A stretch of DNA of 39,702 nt from Azospirillum sp. 412522 (GTDB lineage: Bacteria > Pseudomonadota > Alphaproteobacteria > Azospirillales > Azospirillaceae). Both the position numbers and the translations under genes were made by a program. Position 1 is the first letter of the stretch, and the number at the start of each line of letters is the position of its first letter. The stretch lies in NCBI RefSeq assembly GCF_019805165.1, contig NZ_RWIJ01000101.1, positions 243,407 through 283,108 on the forward strand, written 5' to 3'. Positions 1 through 8,618 of the stretch are shown here, one piece after another. The notes under the pieces were generated by a model. The model ran no database searches. It saw nothing but the letters and a program-made list of their open reading frames with translations, and had not been told where the DNA came from.

Positions 1-3000
1 GATCAGGTCGGGGTTGGAGGCGACGTACTTGATGGCGTCGAAGCTCAGCGTGCGCCCCTCGTGCGAGCCGTAATTGTAGTAGTGCCGCGCCGCCGCATCG
101 CCATCCAGCTTGAACAGGGTCATCAGGTCGCCGTAGGAGGCGATGTAGGCGTAGGGATCGAACAGCTGGCTGTCGATGGATACGGCGTTTCCGGACCCGA
201 ACTGGACCATCTCGATCCCGGAAAGCGTATCCTCGCCATCGGGACCGACTGTGTGATAGGTGCCGTCGCCCGCATTCCAGATCAGCGTCGATCCGCTGAA
301 CACCGCCGTGTCGGTTCCGGCACCGCCGTTCAGCGAATCGTTGCCGGCACCGCCATCCAGCAGGTCGTCGCCGTAAAATCCGTTGAGCGTGTCGTTGCCG
401 CCGGCACCCCGCAGCGTGTCGTTGCCGTCCACGGTGTAGCTGAAGCCGTCGCCGTCGAGCTTTTCGTTCGCGTCCGACCCGATGATGAGGTCGGCGAAGT
501 CGGAACCGCGCACCCATTCGATGCCGGTCACGGTGTCGGTGCCGCCGAAGCCGTCCTGGATGAGGCCGGTTGCCAAATTGGCGACGATGCCGGCGGGCGA
601 GCGATGATAGCGGACCGCGTCGAAGCCGGCGCCGCCATCGATGAGGTCGTTCCCGCCAACGCCCTCGAACTGCTCGTTGGCGCTGCCGCCCGTCAGCGTG
701 TCGTTGTAGGAGGAGCCGCGGACGCGCCGGACGTTGGACAGCGTGTCGATGCCGCCCTGGCCGTCATAGGCGATGCCGGTGCCGAGATTGACGTTCACGC
801 CGGTCGTCGCGGTCGAGTAGAAGACCCGTCCCTCGACGCCGTTGACGGCGGTGATGGTGTCGTTGCCGGCCCCGCCGAGCACGTCGAAGAAAGGCGTGCG
901 TGAGTTGATGGTGAACTGGTCGTTGCCGTTCGTGCCGGTGACGAAGATACCGTCGTTGTCGACGTCCAGCCCGAAGGTGTTGAGGATGGTGTCGGTCCCG
1001 TCGGCCCCCTTGCTGACCGTCAGGTTGACCAGATCGAAGGTGATCGGTCCGGACAGACCCGAATAGTCGAAGTAATCGGTGCCGCCGCCGCTCGGATCGA
1101 TGGTGTCGTTGCCGGCCCCGCCGACGAAGGTGTCGTCGCCGGCGCCGCCGATCATCATGTCGTTGCCGCCGGCGCCGGTCATCCGGTCGTTTCCGGCCCC
1201 GCCGATCAACAGGTCGTCGCCGCTTCCGCCGGTCAGCACGTCGTTGCCCGACCCGCCGAGCAGCGTGTTGGTGCTGGGCACGCCGATGGTGATCGTCGAT
1301 CCGTCCTCGCCCAACGTCAGCACGTCGGTGGCGGCGGAGGTGATCAGCGTATTGGCCCCCGCGAGATTGATCGTGGTGCCATCGGAATAGACGAGGGTCT
1401 CGACGGCCGATACCCGGACCGTGGCGCCCTTGGCGCCGATCCTCACCACGTCGTTGCCGGTGCCGCCGGTCAGGGTCTCGACGCTCGTCACCGAGATGGT
1501 GTTCCCGGCATTGCCCAGCAGAACGACGTCGGTGCCCCAGGAACTGGCCAGCGTCTCGATGCCGGACACCAGGACGGTGCCGCCGCCATAGATTCCGGCG
1601 CCCAGGGTCACGGCATCCACGGCCGTGCCGCCGATCAGCGTCTCCACCGCGCCGACATACATCATGCTGCCGATGGTGTTGCCGATGACGACGACGTCGT
1701 TGCCGCCGTTGCCGATCACGCTTTCCACCGAAACCACGGTGGTCGTGCTGCCGGTGGTGGAGCCGATGTAGATGGTATCCCAGACGAAGGAGCCGATCAG
1801 GGTTTCCACGCCCGACACGGTCATCGTCGGGCTGCCGTAATAGGTGCTGTTGCCGGAGGTGTAGAGATAGATCGGCTGGATGGCGACGACGTCCGTCCCG
1901 GTGCTGCCGACCAGCGTCTCGAAAGCGTAAAGGGAAGTGGTGTTCCCGGCACCGCCCAGCATCAGGACGTCGTTGCCGCTGCCGGCGCTCAGCGTCTCCA
2001 GCGCCGAAGCCGTCGTCGTGCTGCCCCAGGTGGTTATGGACACGACATCCCTGCCGCCGCCGCCGATCACCGTCTCGATCGCGGCGACCGTCAGGCTGTT
2101 GCCGGAACTGCCCAGCAGCAGCGTCTCGATCCCGTTGTAGCCGCTGGCTCCGACGAGCTGGACGACCATCATGGTCGCGCCGCCGCTGGAGATGGTGACG
2201 AAATCCGAACTGGCTCCCCCGATCAGGGTCTCCACCTTGGAAACCAGGATGTTGCCGGGCGCCGTCATGGTGACGACATCGGTGCCGGCGCCGCCGACCA
2301 GCGTGCCGTAGCCGCTGACGCTGGTGGTGTTGCCGCCGTCGCCCAGCGTCAGCACATCCATGGACGGCGAGGAGATCAGGGTGCTGGCGCCGTTCAGGGC
2401 CAGCGTGGTGCCGGCGGCATCGATCAGGGTCTCCACCCCCGACACCATCATGGTGGCGCCGGTGCGGGCCAGCCGGACGATGTCGACGCCGGTGCTGCCG
2501 GTCAGCGTCTCGAGCCCCTGCACATAGACGCTGTTGGAGCTGCCGCCCAGCGTGATGACATCGACGGGGCTGCCGTAGCTGTAGCCGATCAGGGACTCGA
2601 CCCCCGACACCAGAACGGTGTTGCCGGCATAGCCCAGGCTGACGACATCGCTGCCGGTGCTGCCGACCAGGGTCTCGATGCCTAGGATGCCGATGGTGGA
2701 CGCGGCCGAAAGCGCGACGACGTCTTTGCCGGCGCCGCCGGTGACGCTTTCCAGATTGCCGACGCTGACGGTGCTGCCGGCGGTGCCGAGATAGACGCTG
2801 TCGTAGGAGGAGCCGCCCTGGATCGTCTCGATCCGGATGGCCGCCAGGTTGGACAGCGCATAGCCGGCGGCGGCCGACAGGACGTCGTTGCCGATGCCGC
2901 CGACCACCGTCTCGACATATCCGACCGCCAGCGTGTTGCCGGACGACGCCAGCATCAACGCATCCGAATACACCCAGCTGCCGATGAAGGTCTCGACATT

Positions 3001-6000
3001 GGAAAGGGCGGTGGTGGTGCCCGGGGTGCTGGCATAGACCAGATCGTTGCCGCCGCCGCCGGCCAGCGTCTCGACCTGATCGATGACCACCGTGTTGCCG
3101 CCCTGGCTCAGGGTCAGCACGTCGGTGCCGATGTTGCCGCCCAGGCTGATGTACTGGCTGGCGATGGTCACCGTGTTGCCGCCGGAGCCCAGGATCAGCA
3201 GATCCGACGGCGCGGAGGCGATCACCGTGTCCGCGCCGTTCAGGGCGACGGTGACGCCGTCGGCGTTCACCAGCGTCTCGACCCCCGACAGGCGCATGGT
3301 CGCCCCGGTGCGGCTCAGGCGGACGACGTCGTTGCCGGCGCCGCCGATCACCGTCTCCAGGGACAGGGCGAGCAGCGTGTTGCCACCGCTGCCGAGGGTG
3401 ACGACGTCGGTCGCGGTCCATGTGCCGAGCAGCGTCTCGACGGCGGACACCGTCACCGTGTTGCCGCTGGAGGCGAGAACGACCAGATCGTTGCCGGTGC
3501 TGCCGACCACCGTCTCGATCGCGGCCACCTGGATGGTCGTTCCGGCGCTGCCGAGCAGCCGGACGGCGTCGGTCCCGGCATTGCCGGTCACCGTCTCCAC
3601 CATCGAGAGGGCGAGGGTGGTGCCCTGCGCGCTGCCGATGGTGATGATGTCGGTGCCCCAGGTGCCCAGCACCGTTTCGACGTCGGCCACCTGCAGCGTG
3701 TTGTAGGCGTAGTTGTTCAGCACCGCCACGTCGGTGCCGCCGCCGCCGACCACCGTCTCGACATAGTTGAGCTGGATCGTGCCGCCGCCCGATCCGAAGA
3801 CGACGACATCGTTGCCGCTGTAGCCGCCGATGATCGTCTCGACATTCGCCAGGGCGATGGTGTTTCCGTTGTAGGCCCCATAGACGAGATCCTGGCCGTT
3901 GCCGCCGATCAGGGTCTCCAGCTTCAAGACGGTCAGGGTGCTGCCGGTGATCGCGACCGTCACCACATCGGCGAAGTCGCTGCCGACGATGGTGCTGGCC
4001 TGCAGCGGGTCGCCGATGACCGGTGCCGGCACGGAGGCGACCGTCACCAGCTGCGGACCGCTGAGCGACAGGGTGTTGCCGGTGTTGTCGACCAGCACCT
4101 CGATCCCGCTGACCCACACGGTGGCGCCGCGATTGCCGATGGTGACGACATCCCGGCCGGCTCCGCCGACCAGCGTCTCAATGGCCGTCGCAACCAGGGT
4201 GTTGCCGGTATTGCCCAGCATGACGACATCGGTGCCGGCGCCGCCCTTCAGCGTCTCCAGGCTGGAAACCAGGATGGTGTTGCCGGCGCTGCCCAGCGTG
4301 ATGAGGTCGACCGAACTGTTGCCCAGCAGGGTCTCGACGCGCGAAACCAGCATGGTGTTCGGGCTGTAGCCCATCAGCGCGACCACGTCGGTGCCGCTGC
4401 CGCCGATCAGCTGCTCTACATTGACCACAGACACGGTGCCGCCGGCGCCGCCCAGGGCGAAGACGTCGTTGCCGCCGTTGCCTTGCAGGGTTTCGACCGT
4501 ATAGACCGTCGTGGTGTTTCCGCTATAGCTGCCGTAGATGGTGTCGATCGCGCTGCTGCCGATCACCGTCTCGACATCCCCGATTCCAATCCCGAAGGTG
4601 CTGTAGGAATAGGGGTTGACCAGCTGGATGACGTCGGTTCCGGACGAACCGTTGACGCTGTTGATCGCGGCCACGCTGACCGTCTGGCCGTTGCCGCCCA
4701 GCCGGACCAGGTTGGTGTTGGAATAAAGGGAGGGACCGACGACGGTCTCGATCCCCGTGACCGTCACGGTCTGCCCGGCGGATCCCATGTAGACGGTGTC
4801 GCTGCCGGGGCCGCCGATCAGCGTTTCGAGCATGGCGATGGCGATGGTGCTGCCGCCGGACCCCAGGCTGATGACGTCGGTGCCCTGGCTTCCCAGGACG
4901 GTGGTGTATTGGGAGGGCAGGCTCTGGGTGGCGCCGGTATATCCCAGCTGCAGCACGTCGCTGGCCGAGCTGGCGATCACCGTGGTGGCGCCGTTCAGGG
5001 TGTGGGTGACGCCGTAATTGTCGACCAGCGTCTCGACGCCGGACAGGAACAGGGTGCCGCCCGATCCCATGCGGACGACGTCGTTGCCGCTTCCGCCATA
5101 CACCGTCTCGAAGCCCGTCAGGCGGATGGTGTTGCCGCTCGACCCCAGATAGACGATGTCGCTGCCGGTGCCACCGGTCAGGGTTTCCACCGCGCTGACG
5201 GAGACGATGTTGGAGTTGTAGGTGACCGAAGGCAGGCTGACGACGTCGTTGCCGAGGCCGCCGGCGATCGTGGCGCCGGTGGCCGTGGCGCCGGTGGTGT
5301 AGCCGGCGACGATCAGGGTGTTGCCCGCGTCGCCCAGGCGCAGCAGCGTGCCGTACCCGGTGTTCGTCACCACCTCCACGCCGGAGACGGCCATGGTGCT
5401 GGAGCTGCCCTGGAGCGCCACCTGATCGGTTCCGGCGCCGCCGATCACCGTCTCCACGTAATCGACCTGGACGGTGTTGCCGGCGCTGCCCAGCAGGACG
5501 ACGTCGATCGCGGTCCAGCTGCCGGTCAGGGTTTCCAGCTGGATCGCCGTCATCGTCGCGCCGCCGGTCAGCGACACGACGTCGAGCATGGCGCCGCCGA
5601 TCAGGGTCTCGACGCCGCTGACGACCAGCGTGTTGCCTTCGGGCGAGGTCAGCGACAGGACATCGGTGCCGGCGCCGCCGACCAGCGTCCGGTAGGGTCC
5701 GACCGCCTGGGTGGTGCCGCCCGCCCCCAGCGTCAGCAGGTCGTAGCCCGGCGCGCTGACCAGCGTGGTGGCGCCGTTCAGGGCCAGGGTGGCGCCCGAG
5801 GGGTCGATCAGCATCTCGATGCCGCTGACCCAGACGGTGGCGCCGGTGTTGGCGATGCGCACCACGTCGGTGCCGGCGCCGCCGATCAGCGTCTCGACGT
5901 TGCCGATCCGCATGGTGTTGCCGCCGTCGCCCAGCCGCAGCACGTCCTTGCCGGCGTTGCCCAGAACCGTTTCGAACGCCGACACCTGGATGGTGTTGCC

Positions 6001-7917
6001 GCTGGAGCCGAGCTGCGCCATGTCGGTTCCGGCGCTGCCGCCCAGCGTCTCGACCCCGCTGACGGACAGGGTGTTGAACCCGCTGTAAGACAGGCTGACG
6101 GCATCGTTGCCGGCTCCGCCGACGATGGTGATGCCGCTGGCCGCGTTGGTGCCGCCATAGCCGCTGACAGCCAGAGTGTTGCCGCCGTCGCCCAGGCGGA
6201 CCAGGGTGCCGCTGGAGGCGTTCTGAAGGGTTTCCACCCCCGACAGGGCGATGGTGGTCCAGCTGGTGGGCAGGATGACGGTGTCGCTGCCGGTGCTGCC
6301 GATCACCGTGTCGATGTAATTGAGGGAAACGGTGCTGCCGGAGCCGCCCAGCAGGATGGTGTCGGCGGCGCTCCAGCTGCCGGTCAGCGTCTCCAGCCCG
6401 ATCGCCATCATGGTCGTGCTGCCGGAGCCGCCCAGCATCGCCTGATCGGCGCCGAGGCTGCCGATCAGCGTTTCGACGCCGATGACGGTCACCATGTTGC
6501 CGCCGGTGCTGCCCAGCGTCAACACGTCGGTGCCGGCCCCGCCGGCCAGCGTCTGATAGGGGCCGACTGTCATGGTGTTGCCGGCGCTGCCCAGCGTCAG
6601 CACATCGAAGGACGGCGCGGCGACCAGCGTGGTGGCGCCGTTCAGGATCAGGGTCGCGCCGGTTGAATCGACCAGCGTCTCGATGCCGCTGACCAGCATG
6701 GTGGCCCCGGACTTGCCGATCCGCACCACGTCGTTGCCGGCGCCGCCGGTCAGGGTTTCGATGGTAGCCACCGTCACGGTGCTGCCGGCGCTGGACAGCG
6801 TCACCACGTCTGTGCCGGCGCCGCCGGTCACCGTCTCGAAGGCGGAGACGGTGGTGGTGTTGCCGGACGATCCCAGCCACAGCACGTCGCTGCCGGTCCC
6901 GCCATTGACGGTCTCGACGGCGCTGACCGCCAGGCTGTTGGTGGAGTAGTCCGACGGCAGGTTGATCACGTCCTTGCCGGCGCCGCCGACGATCTCCGCG
7001 CCGCCGACGTAGCTTCCGCCGGCGCCGGGCGGGTTGTAGCCGCTCAGCGCCAGGGTGTTGCCGGTGTCGCCGAGGCGCAGCACCGTGCCGTAACCGGCAT
7101 TCTGAACGGCTTCGACACCCGCCACCGCCATGGTGCTCCAGGTGCTCGCCAGCCGCACCATGTCGGAGCCGATGCCGCCGGTCAGCGTGTCGATGTAGGT
7201 GACGGCGACACTGTTGCCGGTGTCGCCCAGCCAGACGACATCCTTGCCGGTCCAGTCGCCCGTCAGCGTTTCCACCGACCTGACCAGGACGGTCGAACCG
7301 CCATAGCCGAGCAGGATGGTGTCGGTGCCGGTTCCGCCGACCAGGATTTCGACGCCCAGGGCGGTGAGCGTGCTGCTGCCGGTGCTGTCGATGTACACCA
7401 GATCGGTGGTGCCGCTACCCACCACGGTCTCGATGGAGGACACCCGGACCGTGGCGCCGGACGAGCCCAGATGGATGGTGTCGTACCCGTTGCCGCCGGT
7501 GACGGTCTCCAGCGCGTTCACCGTCAAGTCGCTGTTGGAGCCCGAGATGATGAGCTGGTCGGCCCCGGCCCCGCCGGTGATGGTGCCGCCGAAGGCGCCG
7601 TTGGGCGGTCCGCTGAATCCGGCGATGGCCAGCGTGTTCGACGCGCCGCCGAGAACGATGTTCGTGTTGGTGCCGAAGCCCCACAGCGTCTCCACCCCTA
7701 CCAGGGTCATGGTGGCATAGCTGCCGGAGAGGGAAACGATGTCGCTGCCGGCATTGCCGATCAGCGTTTCGACCGAATTCACCGTCACGGTACTGCCGGC
7801 GGCATCCCCCAGCGTGAGCACATCGTTGCCGGCATTGCCGGTGATGGTCGGAGCCGTGCCGAGAGGGCTGAGGGTGAGGGTGCTGCCGGCGCTGGACGGA
7901 ACGGTGTAGTTGGTCAT
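1..7917 (-). CDS. Giant RTX-type repetitive secreted protein (N-terminal 2639 codons; 3' end beyond window)
   Basis: An open frame starts at the ATG at 7917-7915 (protein MTNYTVPSSAGSTL...) and reads to base 1 with no stop found in the lines checked, so the protein exceeds 2639 residues. AGGA lies about 12 bases upstream of the ATG. No N-terminal signal peptide is visible, as expected for type I secretion with a C-terminal signal. Residues from about 20 to 2190 are 26-31-residue repeats of the form VETLxGxxGxDxVxLGxxGxTxxV, likely beta-solenoid. Bases 1260-1085 encode canonical GGxGxDxL calcium-binding nonapeptides, and more follow at about 700-300. Bases 150-1 begin a block with YIASYGDLM and YVASNPDLI motifs, a repeat I recognise from alphaproteobacterial calcium-binding surface proteins but cannot name. 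The likely role is an adhesin or biofilm/surface-layer protein. The arginine-rich readings in the other minus frames are shadows. No HlyB/HlyD-type exporter is in the window. Confidence 0.9.
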   Translation of the reverse strand, partial: MTNYTVPSSAGSTLTLSPLGTAPTITGNAGNDVLTLGDAAGSTVTVNSVETLIGNAGSDIVSLSGSYATMTLVGVETLWGFGTNTNIVLGGASNTLAIAGFSGPPNGAFGGTITGGAGADQLIISGSNSDLTVNALETVTGGNGYDTIHLGSSGATVRVSSIETVVGSGTTDLVYIDSTGSSTLTALGVEILVGGTGTDTILLGYGGSTVLVRSVETLTGDWTGKDVVWLGDTGNSVAVTYIDTLTGGIGSDMVRLASTWSTMAVAGVEAVQNAGYGTVLRLGDTGNTLALSGYNPPGAGGSYVGGAEIVGGAGKDVINLPSDYSTNSLAVSAVETVNGGTGSDVLWLGSSGNTTTVSAFETVTGGAGTDVVTLSSAGSTVTVATIETLTGGAGNDVVRIGKSGATMLVSGIETLVDSTGATLILNGATTLVAAPSFDVLTLGSAGNTMTVGPYQTLAGGAGTDVLTLGSTGGNMVTVIGVETLIGSLGADQAMLGGSGSTTMMAIGLETLTGSWSAADTILLGGSGSTVSLNYIDTVIGSTGSDTVILPTSWTTIALSGVETLQNASSGTLVRLGDGGNTLAVSGYGGTNAASGITIVGGAGNDAVSLSYSGFNTLSVSGVETLGGSAGTDMAQLGSSGNTIQVSAFETVLGNAGKDVLRLGDGGNTMRIGNVETLIGGAGTDVVRIANTGATVWVSGIEMLIDPSGATLALNGATTLVSAPGYDLLTLGAGGTTQAVGPYRTLVGGAGTDVLSLTSPEGNTLVVSGVETLIGGAMLDVVSLTGGATMTAIQLETLTGSWTAIDVVLLGSAGNTVQVDYVETVIGGAGTDQVALQGSSSTMAVSGVEVVTNTGYGTLLRLGDAGNTLIVAGYTTGATATGATIAGGLGNDVVSLPSVTYNSNIVSVSAVETLTGGTGSDIVYLGSSGNTIRLTGFETVYGGSGNDVVRMGSGGTLFLSGVETLVDNYGVTHTLNGATTVIASSASDVLQLGYTGATQSLPSQYTTVLGSQGTDVISLGSGGSTIAIAMLETLIGGPGSDTVYMGSAGQTVTVTGIETVVGPSLYSNTNLVRLGGNGQTVSVAAINSVNGSSGTDVIQLVNPYSYSTFGIGIGDVETVIGSSAIDTIYGSYSGNTTTVYTVETLQGNGGNDVFALGGAGGTVSVVNVEQLIGGSGTDVVALMGYSPNTMLVSRVETLLGNSSVDLITLGSAGNTILVSSLETLKGGAGTDVVMLGNTGNTLVATAIETLVGGAGRDVVTIGNRGATVWVSGIEVLVDNTGNTLSLSGPQLVTVASVPAPVIGDPLQASTIVGSDFADVVTVAITGSTLTVLKLETLIGGNGQDLVYGAYNGNTIALANVETIIGGYSGNDVVVFGSGGGTIQLNYVETVVGGGGTDVAVLNNYAYNTLQVADVETVLGTWGTDIITIGSAQGTTLALSMVETVTGNAGTDAVRLLGSAGTTIQVAAIETVVGSTGNDLVVLASSGNTVTVSAVETLLGTWTATDVVTLGSGGNTLLALSLETVIGGAGNDVVRLSRTGATMRLSGVETLVNADGVTVALNGADTVIASAPSDLLILGSGGNTVTIASQYISLGGNIGTDVLTLSQGGNTVVIDQVETLAGGGGNDLVYASTPGTTTALSNVETFIGSWVYSDALMLASSGNTLAVGYVETVVGGIGNDVLSAAAGYALSNLAAIRIETIQGGSSYDSVYLGTAGSTVSVGNLESVTGGAGKDVVALSAASTIGILGIETLVGSTGSDVVSLGYAGNTVLVSGVESLIGYSYGSPVDVITLGGSSNSVYVQGLETLTGSTGVDIVRLARTGATMMVSGVETLIDAAGTTLALNGASTLISSPSMDVLTLGDGGNTTSVSGYGTLVGGAGTDVVTMTAPGNILVSKVETLIGGASSDFVTISSGGATMMVVQLVGASGYNGIETLLLGSSGNSLTVAAIETVIGGGGRDVVSITTWGSTTTASALETLSAGSGNDVLMLGGAGNTTSLYAFETLVGSTGTDVVAIQPIYLYTSGNSTYYGSPTMTVSGVETLIGSFVWDTIYIGSTTGSTTTVVSVESVIGNGGNDVVVIGNTIGSMMYVGAVETLIGGTAVDAVTLGAGIYGGGTVLVSGIETLASSWGTDVVLLGNAGNTISVTSVETLTGGTGNDVVRIGAKGATVRVSAVETLVYSDGTTINLAGANTLITSAATDVLTLGEDGSTITIGVPSTNTLLGGSGNDVLTGGSGDDLLIGGAGNDRMTGAGGNDMMIGGAGDDTFVGGAGNDTIDPSGGGTDYFDYSGLSGPITFDLVNLTVSKGADGTDTILNTFGLDVDNDGIFVTGTNGNDQFTINSRTPFFDVLGGAGNDTITAVNGVEGRVFYSTATTGVNVNLGTGIAYDGQGGIDTLSNVRRVRGSSYNDTLTGGSANEQFEGVGGNDLIDGGAGFDAVRYHRSPAGIVANLATGLIQDGFGGTDTVTGIEWVRGSDFADLIIGSDANEKLDGDGFSYTVDGNDTLRGAGGNDTLNGFYGDDLLDGGAGNDSLNGGAGTDTAVFSGSTLIWNAGDGTYHTVGPDGEDTLSGIEMVQFGSGNAVSIDSQLFDPYAYIASYGDLMTLFKLDGDAAARHYYNYGSHEGRTLSFDAIKYVASNPDLI
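300..1260 (-). repeat. RTX calcium-binding nonapeptide blocks (GGxGxDxL)
   Basis: Reading the minus frame, bases 1260-1085 encode successive nonapeptides such as GGSGNDVLT, GGSGDDLLI, GGAGNDRMT and GGAGDDTFV. Bases 700-600 and 440-300 encode more, for example GGAGNDSLN. These bind Ca2+ in the beta-roll of type I secreted proteins. The blocks follow the VETL repeats and precede the YIAS-motif region, giving the order solenoid, RTX, YIAS block. Confidence 0.85.
1400..7870 (-). repeat. Nested tandem repeats in the giant protein: 26-31-aa unit inside an ~850-bp super-unit
   Basis: VETL-like motifs recur every 78-93 bases across this span. A longer period sits on top. A landmark encoding LNGATTLV (containing gcgccgttcag on the plus strand) recurs near 6635, 5771, 4988, 3233 and 2387, with a diverged copy near 4075 and another near 1357. 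A second landmark encoding VGPYxTL or a relative recurs near 6549, 5689, 4902, 3146 and 2299. Spacing is about 780-900 bp, so the super-unit is roughly 260-300 residues. Copies have diverged clearly, so this is an old amplification and not a recent slippage array. Confidence 0.8.
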
Positions 7918-8375
7918 TTTTCGTAAATTCCTGAATTAAAATATACTTCGCTGCAGGAGGCTTTCCGGTCCGCTCTTCGCTCGTCCTATCGCGACCGGGA
8001 ACCGCCGGATCCTGACCAGGGGGGGCGGAGGGCGGGCGATTGCGCAGACGCAGGCCAGGGGCGGGCGCCCATCCGGTCCGGATCTCCGGAACTGACCGGT
8101 GAATTGACCGGCCCTCCGGTGAGGAACCGCAATAAGGATCGGGAACCGTCACCGCAGGTTGACAGCATGGGAAAACTCCCCCCCATTCTATGTGCGTCGA
8201 AATGACGCGCACAGCCTATGACATGCAGCGCTGCCGCCCCCAACAAGCCAAAGACGCTGCTACCCCTTACGTATATCAGATAACTCGGAAATGGAAGCGT
8301 TTTGGCCACTTACGCGGAACGGCATAAATCTCAAAGTAACTATGAGTTAAAAAGAATAAACCAGAATATATTTCC

Positions 8376-8391
8376 ATTATTTCGAAATAAT
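8376..8391. promoter_or_regulatory. Perfect 16-bp palindrome, candidate operator
   Basis: ATTATTTCGAAATAAT is its own reverse complement and lies in the AT-rich stretch, 64 bases upstream of the candidate -35 of the plus-strand operon. Its form fits a dimeric regulator site, but no regulator is encoded in the window. It could serve either divergent gene. Confidence 0.35.
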
Positions 8392-8423
8392 CTCTGGAAT
8401 AGTTTTGATGGCTAGGAGGGAGC

Positions 8424-8606
8424 GTGGGGGAATTACTTTATTTTCCGAGAATTTGTTGTGCCGTGATTGGTGAATGTTATAATTTTCTTTTCAACGAGTC
8501 CTTTTTCGTAAAATACCCATACATAACTTGGCAATGTCCAGGCTGCCCGGTTAGGCTGCGCAGGGTGATTCCCATGAGTGTCTCGACCGTGAGTCCCACA
8601 TCCTGA
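8424..8606 (+). CDS. Possible small upstream ORF (60 aa), doubtful
   Basis: A GTG start at 8424 is preceded by AGGAGG (8414-8419) with a 4-base gap, which is a strong ribosome-binding site. The ORF encodes 60 residues including a short CPGCP motif and ends 12 bases before the GTG of the radical SAM gene, which has no Shine-Dalgarno of its own. That arrangement would allow translational coupling. Against it: the ORF runs through AT-rich sequence with codon use unlike the neighbours, contains the best promoter candidate, and resembles no family I know. Confidence 0.2.
   Translation: MGELLYFPRICCAVIGECYNFLFNESFFVKYPYITWQCPGCPVRLRRVIPMSVSTVSPTS
8456..8483 (+). promoter_or_regulatory. Candidate sigma-70 promoter of the glycan operon
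   Basis: TTGTGC (8456-8461), a 16-base spacer and a perfect TATAAT (8478-8483). Transcription would start near 8490, about 130 bases upstream of the radical SAM start codon. The box lies inside the short ORF at 8424-8606, so the promoter and that ORF are unlikely both to be used from one transcript. Confidence 0.45.
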
Positions 8607-8618
8607 AATGACCGTCCC

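Larger units (their letters stand above)
7918..8618. other. Divergent intergenic region (about 0.7 kb), AT-rich in its right half
   Basis: This separates the minus-strand RTX gene from the plus-strand glycan operon. Bases 7980-8160 are GC-rich and bases 8320-8520 are strongly AT-rich (8341-8400 is about three-quarters A/T). It holds a 16-bp palindrome (8376-8391), a candidate sigma-70 promoter (8456-8483) and a short ORF with a good Shine-Dalgarno (8424-8606). Two copies of TGACCGG lie near 8093-8112. I see no RNA gene. Confidence 0.7.

Noticed and set aside
764..4117. A 1117-codon arginine/histidine/glycine-rich open frame on the minus strand, and a similar one at 4523-6880
   Set aside because: Both are alternative-frame readings of the repetitive RTX gene. 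The true frame (codons ending at multiples of three, start 7917) gives GGxGxDxL and VETL repeats.
4483..6666. A 727-codon plus-strand open frame rich in valine, aspartate and glycine
   Set aside because: It is the antisense reading of the RTX repeats; long open antisense frames are expected in GC-rich repetitive DNA. It has no ribosome-binding site or recognisable domain.
1400..7870. A CRISPR array or other non-coding satellite, suggested by the regular spacing of repeats
   Set aside because: The repeats are degenerate at DNA level, follow codon phase and encode a consistent protein motif.
7986..8309. A 107-codon minus-strand ORF in the divergent intergenic region
   Set aside because: No convincing ribosome-binding site, low-complexity C-terminus and no known family; it lies in the RTX leader.
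8528..8543. Possible sigma-54 promoter (TTGGCA with GG and GC separated by 10 bases)
   Set aside because: The -12 element reads AGGCT and not TTGCA, and a better sigma-70 candidate lies just upstream.
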